Shown piece after piece: positions 1 through 5,156 of a DNA stretch of 5,815 nucleotides (the first letter of the stretch is position 1; each line of letters begins with the position of its first letter). This DNA is from Actinoplanes liguriensis (GTDB taxonomy: Bacteria > Actinomycetota > Actinomycetes > Mycobacteriales > Micromonosporaceae): positions 32,310-38,124 of the forward strand of contig KL571264.1 in assembly GCA_000715855.1 (NCBI GenBank), read 5' to 3'. The position numbers and the translations under genes were made by a program. The notes beneath the pieces were generated by a model. The model was not told the origin of the DNA, searched no databases, and worked only from the letters and a program-made list of their open reading frames with translations.

Positions 1-686
1 GCCAGCGGTGGCCGCAGCTGCTCCGGCCAGCGCTCGGCGGGCTGTCCCCGGAGCAGGTCGCCGAGCAGGTCGCGGGCGGCCTGGTTGCGCAGCACCGGGC
101 GGCCGGTCGCGTCGCAGGCCAGGATCGCGGTGTCGAGGCTGTCGGCGACCGCTTCCAGGGTCGCGTTCCGCTCCTGCGCCTGCCGTCGCGCGAAGATCTC
201 CGACTCCACCCGCACGGTGCACACCCGCAGCTCGTCGGCGAGCCGTTCCAGCGCGTCGTCCTGCTGCGCCTGCACGAACTCGGTGACGTCCTCGACCCGG
301 TGCACGAGCAGCGTGACCTCGCCGTCGTCGCCGCGGACCGACGCGTTGACCGGCGCCCAGTACCGGGTCGCGAAGCCACCGCCGGGCTGCGGGATGTCGT
401 ACTTCTGGATCGCCATCACGTCGGTGACGCCCTCCCGGCGCACCCGGTCCAGCGACGCGGCGAGCCGGGCGACCCCCTCGGAGATGGCGTCCGCCGGGTT
501 CTCCGGGAAGGCCACGAACAGCTCTCGGCCCAGCAACTCGTCCCGGGCCCGCATGGTCGCCGCGAGATAGGCGTCGCTGACCTCGACGATCACCAGGCCG
601 GTGTCGAGCACGAGCAGCGCCACCGGCGCGCTCCGGAACAGCGCCCGGTAGTCGATCCCCGCCCGGACCAGCGAAGAGTTAGACAT
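1..686 (-). CDS. PAS-domain sensory protein, N-terminal part (C-terminus beyond the window edge)
   Basis: The frame is open on the minus strand from ATG at 686 to the left edge, giving 228 complete codons and no stop. Residues about 12-137 read as a PAS sensor domain: it opens DYRALFRSAPVALLVLD, has the LLGRELFVAFPENP segment, and ends in the usual VEDVTEFV exit. Residues about 138-176 are rich in Q, E, A and L, with little Gly or Pro, and look like a helical signalling linker. A second PAS-like segment starts near 177 (LEAVADSLDTAILACD, then GRPVLRNQAARDLLG) and is cut by the edge. Proteins with this layout are usually sensor histidine kinases, PP2C/SpoIIE-type phosphatases or diguanylate cyclases; the output domain is not visible, so none can be chosen. 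No membrane segment is present in the visible part, so sensing is probably cytoplasmic. An in-frame ATG at 695 would add three residues (MAV). The GAAG element suits the 686 start better. It follows the methyltransferase gene on the same strand by 80 bp. Confidence 0.88.
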   Translation of the reverse strand, partial: MSNSSLVRAGIDYRALFRSAPVALLVLDTGLVIVEVSDAYLAATMRARDELLGRELFVAFPENPADAISEGVARLAASLDRVRREGVTDVMAIQKYDIPQPGGGFATRYWAPVNASVRGDDGEVTLLVHRVEDVTEFVQAQQDDALERLADELRVCTVRVESEIFARRQAQERNATLEAVADSLDTAILACDATGRPVLRNQAARDLLGDLLRGQPAERWPEQLRPPL

Positions 687-766
687 AACGGCCATATCTT
701 CGCACGGTCACCATCACCGAAAAGACGATTTCGCCGTACGGCCATGAGCACGCCCGGCACGCGCCC
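687..766. other. Intergenic spacer between methyltransferase stop and PAS gene start
   Basis: These 80 bases separate two minus-strand genes. They are less GC-rich in 680-735 than the flanking coding DNA, as expected of a promoter. I found no convincing -35/-10 pair and no terminator hairpin. An 8-bp direct repeat, ACGGCCAT, occurs at 688-695 and 738-745, one copy over the alternative PAS start. Whether the two genes are co-transcribed cannot be decided from the sequence. Confidence 0.5.
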
Positions 767-1513
767 CTACGCCCGGCGCAGCACCAGGGTGGCGAACCCG
801 AGGACGCCACGGTAGCCGCGCAGCCAGCTGTCCCGGTGCGCCCGGGCGACGGAGAGCGCCTCGGCCGCGCCGGGATGCCCGGGGTTGTCCAGCGCCCACC
901 CGGTCAGCGACCCGGTCCACGACCACTCGTAGTCGTCCCACTCGGCGGCCTCGCTGACGTGCGCGTACACCGGCGCCCACCCACCCTTGGCGGCGGTGTC
1001 GACCAGGCCGGGCAGGTCGGTGAACTCGTCCGGCGTGGTGTCCAGCCCGGACAGCGCCGCCTTCGTCGGTGGCACCTCCCAGAATCCCTCGCCCACCAGC
1101 AGCACGCCGTCCGGGCCGGCGTGCCGCCCGGCCAACTCCAGGGTCTCGGCGAAGCCCCCGAAGGCGTGCGTCGACCCGACACAGAGCACCAGGTCGTACG
1201 CCACGTCCGGCGCGTACTTGCGGGCATCCTGCCGGTGCAGCGTGAGCCGGTCGCCGAGGTCCCGTGTCCCGGCGGCCGCGGCGGCGCGCTCCAGGGCGTA
1301 CGGGCTGAGGTCCACGCCGTCGGCGTGCCCCTCCGGGCAGTGGCAGGCGAGCGCCTCCAGCGACCACGCCGCCTCGCCGCAACCCAGGTCGAGGATCCGG
1401 GCGGCCGGCCGGCGGTCCGCACGGCGCAGGAGCCGGTCGACGTTCGCCCCGGAGATCGGCGCCGCGATCGGGTGATGCGTGTGGGCGATGCTGCTCAGCA
1501 GTTGGCGATCCAT
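767..1513 (-). CDS. Class I SAM-dependent methyltransferase
   Basis: This 248-residue cytoplasmic protein should transfer a methyl group from S-adenosylmethionine; the acceptor is unknown. Motif I, the glycine-rich SAM loop, is ARILDLGCGEAAWS at residues 38-51. The acidic residue closing strand 2 that should bind the ribose is D68 (GVDLSPYAL). D96 in HRQDAR matches the residue that contacts the adenine side. YDLVLCVGSTHAFGG at 106-120 and GPDGVLLVGEGFW at 133-145 are the strand 4 and strand 5 motifs. The Trp- and acid-rich stretch at 189-206 (EWDDYEWSWTGSLTGWAL) is the probable acceptor-side region and resembles small-molecule methyltransferases of actinomycetes. The start is ATG at 1513 with GAGGG just upstream, although the spacing is short. 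The stop is TAG at 767. It is divergent from the pectate lyase gene and upstream of the PAS gene on the same strand; neither neighbour suggests its substrate. Confidence 0.88.
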   Translation of the reverse strand: MDRQLLSSIAHTHHPIAAPISGANVDRLLRRADRRPAARILDLGCGEAAWSLEALACHCPEGHADGVDLSPYALERAAAAAGTRDLGDRLTLHRQDARKYAPDVAYDLVLCVGSTHAFGGFAETLELAGRHAGPDGVLLVGEGFWEVPPTKAALSGLDTTPDEFTDLPGLVDTAAKGGWAPVYAHVSEAAEWDDYEWSWTGSLTGWALDNPGHPGAAEALSVARAHRDSWLRGYRGVLGFATLVLRRA

Positions 1514-1530
1514 GGCCCTCAGTGAACACG

Positions 1531-1546
1531 AGCCGGGCAGCCGGGC
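1531..1546. repeat. Perfect 8-bp tandem repeat upstream of the pectate lyase promoter
   Basis: AGCCGGGC occurs twice head to tail (1531-1538 and 1539-1546), ending 5 bases before the candidate -35 box at 1552. It may be a regulator half-site pair or a chance GC-rich duplication. It lies between the divergent methyltransferase and pectate lyase starts, so it could affect either. Confidence 0.5.
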
Positions 1547-1551
1547 AAACC

Positions 1552-1580
1552 TTGACCGGCACTAACTTAAGTGACTTAAT
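1552..1580 (+). promoter_or_regulatory. Candidate sigma-70-type promoter of the pectate lyase gene
   Basis: TTGACC at 1552-1557 matches the -35 consensus at five of six bases. A 17-base spacer follows, then CTTAAT at 1575-1580, which matches TATAAT at four of six including the final AAT. The predicted transcription start is at about 1587-1589, essentially at the ATG at 1589. No Shine-Dalgarno sequence can be seen between the -10 and the ATG, so the mRNA would be leaderless or nearly so. The promoter is read by eye only. Confidence 0.55.
1567..1579. promoter_or_regulatory. Perfect AT-rich palindrome overlapping the -10 (candidate operator)
   Basis: TTAAGT-G-ACTTAA is a perfect 6-1-6 inverted repeat in a very GC-rich genome. 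The hexamer ACTTAA also recurs as a direct repeat at 1565-1570 and 1574-1579, nine bases apart. The site covers the spacer and most of the -10 of the candidate pectate lyase promoter, where a bound dimeric repressor would block RNA polymerase. Genes for plant polysaccharide breakdown are commonly repressed until substrate is present, which fits, but no regulator gene lies next to it. Confidence 0.5.
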
Positions 1581-1588
1581 AGACGGTC

Positions 1589-2911
1589 ATGAATGTACGA
1601 GTGTGGAAGAGTGCCGCCCTCACCCTGGGCGTCATGGCAGTCATCGTCGGCATCCCCTCCGCGAGCCACGCCGCGGCCGCCTACTACGTCTCCCCCACCG
1701 GCAGCGACAGCGCGGCCGGAACCAGCACGGCGCCCTGGAGGACCATCGCCAAGGCGCAGACCGTCGCCGCGGCCGGCGACACCGTCTACCTCCGGGCCGG
1801 CACCTACGCCCACACCGCCGCGACCACGAACTGCTCCAGCCAGACCGCGGTCGTCGACGCGATCACGCTGAGCAAGAGCGGCACGTCCGGCAGCCCGATC
1901 AGCTACGTCAACTATCCGGGCGAGAAGGTGCTGTTCGACTTCTCCGGGATGACCGGCGTCAACTGCCGGATCAAGGGCTTCGACGTCACCGGCAGCTATG
2001 TCTACCTGCGCGGCTTCGAGATCAGCGGGGTGCGGCAGAACAACAGCGCGAACCACGAGTCGTGGGGCGTCTGGATCTCCGGGAGCAACAACACGTTCGA
2101 GAAGCTGAACACGCACAACAACATGGGCCCCGGGGTCTTCATCGCCGGCGGCGCGAACAACCTGGTGCTCAACTCCGACTCGCACGACAACTACGACCCG
2201 TACAGCTCGAACGGCGCCGGGGAGAACGCGGACGGCTTCGGCGCGCACATCTCGGCCGGCAAGAGCGGGAACGTGTTCCGCGGCTGCCGGTCCTGGTGGA
2301 ACTCCGACGACGGGTTCGACCTGATCAACGCGTACTCGCCGGTGACCATCGAGAACTCGTGGGCCTGGCGCAACGGCTCCCTGCCGCAGACCACGACCGC
2401 GGCCGGGAACGGGGCCGGGTTCAAGGCCGGCGGCTACGGCGGGGCCTACGTCACCGGCGGCGCCAAGCACACGGTCCGCCAGTCGGTGGCGTTCCTGAAC
2501 CGGTCGCAGGGCTTCTACACCAACCATCACACGGTGGCCAACGACTACTTCAACAACACCAGCTACAGCAACGGGATCGACTACGACATGCTCGGGATCA
2601 ACTCCAGCGGCGCGGCGACCGGCCTCGGAAACCTGAGGAACAACATCGCGTACGGCGGGACGCTCACCGCGAACATGAGCGGCACCAGCGCCTCGTACAA
2701 CTCGTGGAACCTGAGCGTGACGATGTCCGACGCGCAGTTCCAGAGCGTGGCGACGACCGGGTGGAACGTGTCCCGGCAGTCCGACGGCAGCCTGCCGGTG
2801 CTCCCGTACCTGCGACTCGCGTCCGGGAGCACCCTGATCGACAAGGGCGTGAACGTCGGACTGCCGTACTCCGGCGCGGCTCCCGACCCGGGCGCCTTCG
2901 AGGCGTCCTGA
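1589..2911 (+). CDS. Secreted PL9-family-like pectate lyase, right-handed parallel beta-helix
   Basis: This 440-residue exported protein is likely to cleave polygalacturonate by calcium-dependent beta-elimination. Residues 1-28 are a signal peptide: basic start (R4, K7), hydrophobic core ALTLGVMAVIVG, and cleavage after SHA at 28. Residues 31-75 (YYVSPTGSDSAAGT, then PWRTIAKA, then GDTVYLRAGTY) are the N-terminal cap common to DUF1565/PL9 proteins. Residues 130-360 carry the Asn-rich, short-turn repeats of a parallel beta-helix. The active-site pattern of PL9 (Pel9A type) is present: D215 in NADGF, D240, D241 and D244 in SDDGFD as calcium ligands, and K279 in GAGFKAGG as the base. The chain ends in DPGAFEAS, typical of these enzymes, with no carbohydrate-binding module. 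The start at 1589 is firm on the 5' side, because an in-frame stop lies at 1580-1582. No Shine-Dalgarno is visible. Related beta-helix lyases or alginate/heparin-type polysaccharide lyases remain possible, but the Asp cluster and Lys favour PL9. Confidence 0.9.
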   Translation: MNVRVWKSAALTLGVMAVIVGIPSASHAAAAYYVSPTGSDSAAGTSTAPWRTIAKAQTVAAAGDTVYLRAGTYAHTAATTNCSSQTAVVDAITLSKSGTSGSPISYVNYPGEKVLFDFSGMTGVNCRIKGFDVTGSYVYLRGFEISGVRQNNSANHESWGVWISGSNNTFEKLNTHNNMGPGVFIAGGANNLVLNSDSHDNYDPYSSNGAGENADGFGAHISAGKSGNVFRGCRSWWNSDDGFDLINAYSPVTIENSWAWRNGSLPQTTTAAGNGAGFKAGGYGGAYVTGGAKHTVRQSVAFLNRSQGFYTNHHTVANDYFNNTSYSNGIDYDMLGINSSGAATGLGNLRNNIAYGGTLTANMSGTSASYNSWNLSVTMSDAQFQSVATTGWNVSRQSDGSLPVLPYLRLASGSTLIDKGVNVGLPYSGAAPDPGAFEAS

Positions 2912-2915
2912 TCGG

Positions 2916-3629
2916 TCAGGCCAGCGGCTCCCCGCCGTCCACATCGAGCACCGTACCGGTCACGAAAGTGCTGGTCAGCGCGTAGACGACCGCCCCGGCC
3001 ACGTCGGCGGCGACACCGATCCGGCGGGCCGGGCTGGTCGCCGCACGCGTGGCGAACAGCGCGGCCTTGCGCTGGTCGCCGAGACCGTCGTAGGCGCCGG
3101 TGTCGATCGTGCCGGGCGAGACCGCGTTGACCCGGATCGGCGCGAGCTCGACCGCGAGGCTCCGGGCCACCACGTCGACCGCGCCGTTGGTGGCGGCGAC
3201 GGCGAGCATGCCGGCCGCGGGCCTGCGCGACGACGAGCCGGAGAACAGCACGAACGAGCCGTCCGCCGGCATCCGCGGCGCGAAGTGCTTGGCGAGCAGG
3301 ATCGGGCCGGCCACCTTGACGGCGAGCGCGGTCAGCACCGCGGCGTGATCGAGGTCCCCGACCGCGCCGCGGGCCCGCGCCGAGGCGGCCGACACCACGT
3401 GGTCGACCCGGCCGAGCCGGCCGGCCAGCGCGGCGACACTGCCCTCGTCGGTGAGGTCGACCCGCTCGGCGCTGATCCCCGGGTCGTCGTAGGCGGCCGC
3501 GAGCGCCTCCGGGTCCCGGCCGGCGACCACCACGGCGCCGCCGGCGGCGCGGACCGCCAGGGTGACCGCGCGGGCGATGCCACCCGCGCGGCCGACCACC
3601 AGCACGGTCCGCCCGGCCAGGCCGCTCAC
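2916..3629 (-). CDS. SDR-fold oxidoreductase-like protein lacking the YxxxK catalytic pair
   Basis: This is a 237-residue Rossmann-fold protein of the short-chain dehydrogenase/reductase family. The cofactor loop is GRAGGIA at 13-19, equivalent to GxxxGIG with the last Gly changed to Ala. A basic residue after strand 2 (GRDP, R38) hints at NADP(H). D58 (RVDLTD) and VSAAS at 79-83 match the adenine-side and NNAG positions. RVNAVSPGTIDTGAY at 166-180 and TGTVLDVDGG at 224-233 are typical late SDR motifs. The active site is unusual. Where YSASK is expected the protein reads VAATN (144-148), so Tyr and Lys are replaced by Val and Asn. The helix-4 Asn is replaced by Lys (K105). Only serines at 130-134 remain of the N-S-Y-K tetrad. 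It starts with GTG at 3629 inside a GTGA overlap with the hydrolase stop, behind a GGAAGG ribosome binding site. It may be a reductase with altered chemistry, as in divergent SDR subfamilies, or a non-catalytic binder. Confidence 0.87.
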   Translation of the reverse strand: MSGLAGRTVLVVGRAGGIARAVTLAVRAAGGAVVVAGRDPEALAAAYDDPGISAERVDLTDEGSVAALAGRLGRVDHVVSAASARARGAVGDLDHAAVLTALAVKVAGPILLAKHFAPRMPADGSFVLFSGSSSRRPAAGMLAVAATNGAVDVVARSLAVELAPIRVNAVSPGTIDTGAYDGLGDQRKAALFATRAATSPARRIGVAADVAGAVVYALTSTFVTGTVLDVDGGEPLA

Positions 3630-4495
3630 CCGGTCACCTTCCGGCCGAGGAAGTCGCGGATCAGCGCGGCGACCTGGTCACCGGCGCTCTCCAGCAGGAA
3701 GTGGCCGCCGTCGAGCAGGTGGATCTCGGCGTCCGGCACGTCCCGGGCGAACGCGCGGGCGCCGTCCGGCCCGAAGATCGGGTCGGCCGTGCCCCAGACC
3801 GCGAGCACCGGCGGGCGGTGGGTCCGCAGGTACTCGTGCAGCGCCGGGTAGAGCGGCGGATTGGTCGCGTAGTCCCGGAAGAGCGCGAGCTGGACCTCGT
3901 CGTTGCCGGGACGCGACACCAACGCGACGTCGTGGTGCCAGGTGTCCGGGCTGACCACGGTCTCGTCCGGGACGCCGGTCAGGTACTGCCAGCGGATCGC
4001 CTCGAGGCTCAGCGCCCCGCGGATGCCGGCCACGGTCTCCGGCGTCTCCTCCCGGTGGAAGTCCCAGACGGTCTTCCAGAAGCCGGGGACGAAGCCGTCG
4101 TCGTAGCCATTGCCGTTCTGCGTGACGATCGCCGTGATCGCGCCGGGGTCGGCGAGCGCCAGGCGCCACCCGATCGGCGCGCCGTAGTCCTGCACGTAGA
4201 TCGCGTAGCGCCGCACGCCGAGTTGGTCGAGCAGCCCCGCGGTCAGCTCGGCGAGCGCGTCGAACGTGTACCCGAACTCGTCCGCGGCCGGGGCGTCGGA
4301 CAGCCCGAAGCCCAGGTGGTCGGGGGCGATCACCCGGTAGCGGCCGGCGAGCGCGGGGATCAGCTCACGAAACATGAACGAGCTGGTCGGGAAGCCGTGC
4401 AGGAGCACGAGCACCGGCGCGTCGGCCGGGCCCGCCTCCCGGTAGAACAGCCGGCGGCCCTGGACGGTCACGTAGCGGTGATGCACGACGGCCAT
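3626..4495 (-). CDS. Alpha/beta hydrolase with Asp nucleophile (haloalkane dehalogenase / epoxide hydrolase-like)
   Basis: This 289-residue cytoplasmic enzyme has the full alpha/beta-hydrolase core. The oxyanion loop is HGFPTSSF at 33-40, followed by PDHLGFGLSD at 58-67. The nucleophile elbow is VQDYGAPIGW at 101-110, making D103 the nucleophile. The acid is D238 in WGTADPIFG, and the base is H265 in LDGGHFLLES. A cap domain fills about residues 125-225 (NGNGYDDGF, FWKTVWDF, RDYATNPPLYP). An Asp nucleophile is characteristic of dehalogenases and epoxide hydrolases rather than esterases. Haloalkane dehalogenases normally have Trp right after this Asp to hold the halide; here it is Y104, so dehalogenase is not a safe name. 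The start at 4495 has a strong GGAGG six bases upstream. The stop overlaps the start of the SDR gene by four bases, so the two are co-translated. It is divergent from the CGNR regulator gene, its probable controller. Confidence 0.9.
   Translation of the reverse strand: MAVVHHRYVTVQGRRLFYREAGPADAPVLVLLHGFPTSSFMFRELIPALAGRYRVIAPDHLGFGLSDAPAADEFGYTFDALAELTAGLLDQLGVRRYAIYVQDYGAPIGWRLALADPGAITAIVTQNGNGYDDGFVPGFWKTVWDFHREETPETVAGIRGALSLEAIRWQYLTGVPDETVVSPDTWHHDVALVSRPGNDEVQLALFRDYATNPPLYPALHEYLRTHRPPVLAVWGTADPIFGPDGARAFARDVPDAEIHLLDGGHFLLESAGDQVAALIRDFLGRKVTG
3637..3642 (-). promoter_or_regulatory. Ribosome binding site deciding the GTG start of the SDR gene
   Basis: GGAAGG on the minus strand lies seven bases before the GTG at 3629. 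It sits within the last codons of the hydrolase gene. This supports the GTG in the GTGA overlap as the true start and indicates translational coupling. Confidence 0.7.
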
Positions 4496-4498
4496 GAC

Positions 4499-4574
4499 TA
4501 ACCTCCGTTAACGGTTTTGACGGTTAGAGCCAAGCATGGAAGCGTGTAACCTGTCAAGCGAGGTTTGGGGGTTA
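4499..4574. promoter_or_regulatory. Divergent control region with four alternating GGTTA boxes
   Basis: The region lies between the hydrolase start (minus, 4495) and the CGNR regulator start (plus, 4577). GGTTA occurs at 4499-4503 (minus), 4522-4526 (plus), 4547-4551 (minus) and 4570-4574 (plus), with centres 23, 25 and 23 bases apart, close to two helical turns. The middle two belong to a longer imperfect inverted repeat: TTGACGGTTA at 4517-4526 faces TTGACAGGTTA on the minus strand (4557-4547). A further perfect palindrome, CCGTTAACGG, is at 4505-4514. The outer boxes abut the hydrolase ribosome binding site and the regulator start codon. This looks like operator DNA for a dimeric or multimeric regulator, most simply the adjacent CGNR protein. 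The two TTGAC elements could also be -35 boxes, but neither has a good -10 at normal spacing. Confidence 0.55.
4502..4506 (-). promoter_or_regulatory. Strong Shine-Dalgarno of the hydrolase gene
   Basis: GGAGG on the minus strand, six bases before the ATG at 4495, fixes the hydrolase start. It overlaps the first GGTTA box at 4499-4503. Confidence 0.75.
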
Positions 4575-4576
4575 GG

Positions 4577-5083
4577 ATGACGGACGTGCCGACAACCGAC
4601 GAGGACCTGCTGCTGGCCCTGCTCAACACGACCCCGGTGATCGACGGGACGCCGCGTGACGAGCTGAGCGGCCCGGAGTGGCTCGCCGCCCACGGCGGGC
4701 CGGACACCGTCGCCGAATGGCAAGCGCTGCGTGACGTGCGGCCGGTGCTGCAGGACCTCGTACGCGGGAAGGGTGACATGGCGGCCCTCGGGCGCTTCCT
4801 GGAGGGCTTGCGCCGGCGGCCGGTGCTCGGCGCCGACGGGCTCGACTGGGTGCTCGACCTGCCCGCGGACCGGTCGGCGGCGGCCCGGGCGGTGCTCGCC
4901 TGGGATGCGCTGCGGGTCACCGCCCCCGGCCGGCTGCGCCCGTGCGCGAACACGGAGTGCCGCCTGTTCCTGGTCGACCGCAGCAAGTCGAACAGCGCCC
5001 GCTGGTGCTCGATGGCGATCTGCGGCAACCGAATGAAGGCCCGCCGCCACTACGAGCGCAGCCGCCCGGCGGCGCGGGGCTGA
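4577..5083 (+). CDS. CGNR zinc-finger transcription regulator (ABATE domain plus CGNR finger)
   Basis: This is a 168-residue probable DNA-binding regulator. The C-terminal zinc finger is clear: RPCANTECRLFLVDRS at 121-136, then ARWCSMAICGNRMKARRHYER at 141-161. The likely zinc ligands are C123, C128, C144 and C149, and CGNR itself is at 149-152. The basic tail after the finger (K154, R156, R157, R161, R163, R167) is suited to DNA contact. Residues 1-115 form a mostly helical, acidic N-terminal region matching the ABATE domain that accompanies CGNR fingers; it is probably the ligand-sensing part. The start is taken as ATG at 4577 with a G-rich stretch (4567-4571) five bases upstream. A TTG at 4565 would add four residues and is less likely. 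It is transcribed away from the hydrolase-SDR pair, the usual layout of a local regulator and its target. The bases GGTTA just before its own ATG suggest autoregulation. The effector is unknown. Confidence 0.9.
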   Translation: MTDVPTTDEDLLLALLNTTPVIDGTPRDELSGPEWLAAHGGPDTVAEWQALRDVRPVLQDLVRGKGDMAALGRFLEGLRRRPVLGADGLDWVLDLPADRSAAARAVLAWDALRVTAPGRLRPCANTECRLFLVDRSKSNSARWCSMAICGNRMKARRHYERSRPAARG

Positions 5084-5089
5084 ACGAGA

Positions 5090-5125
5090 ACACCGGCGCC
5101 GGGCCGCGTGGCCCGACGCCGGTGT
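5090..5125. terminator. Strong hairpin terminator between convergent genes
   Basis: The arms at 5090-5105 and 5110-5125 pair over 16 positions with a single C-A mismatch (5099/5116) and a four-base loop GCGT at 5106-5109. It begins six bases after the CGNR stop and ends 31 bases before the MFS gene stop on the other strand. No U-tract follows on the plus strand. On the minus strand the RNA after the hairpin is moderately U-rich (GTTCTCGTTC). It can serve both genes, as is common for actinobacterial terminators lacking a poly-U tail. Confidence 0.8.
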
Positions 5126-5156
5126 CGTGGATCTAGGTGGTCCAGATCGCGGCGGG

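Noticed and set aside
688..745. Direct repeat ACGGCCAT at 688-695 and 738-745 as an operator or duplicated start
   Set aside because: Eight bases is short, the two ATGs on the minus strand are 50 bases apart and out of frame, and no supporting structure surrounds them.
8..815. Plus-strand open frames over the first 800 bases
   Set aside because: Their translations are Arg/Ala/Ser-rich without motifs, whereas the minus strand encodes a clear PAS protein over the same bases.
836..1525. Plus-strand open frame opposite the methyltransferase
   Set aside because: No recognisable motif; the minus-strand frame has complete SAM-binding motifs.
1562..2944. Long minus-strand open frame antisense to the pectate lyase
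   Set aside because: Its Val/Arg/Gly-rich translation has no domain and mirrors the codon bias of the real gene.
1522..2985. Long plus-strand open frame overlapping the pectate lyase
   Set aside because: It is rich in Arg and Gln with low-complexity composition, a typical shifted reading of GC-rich coding DNA. The frame starting at 1589 has a signal peptide and recognisable motifs.
3626..4495. Haloalkane dehalogenase as a firm name
   Set aside because: The catalytic triad fits, but the halide-stabilising Trp following the nucleophile is Tyr, so only a family-level call is made.
4517..4557. A pair of back-to-back consensus promoters based on the two TTGAC elements
   Set aside because: Neither has a convincing -10 at 16-19 bases. 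The nearest -10-like bases are about 22 bases away. They are described as an inverted repeat instead.
4565..4576. TTG at 4565 as start of the CGNR regulator
   Set aside because: The ATG at 4577 has a purine-rich stretch at proper distance, and the four extra residues add nothing recognisable.
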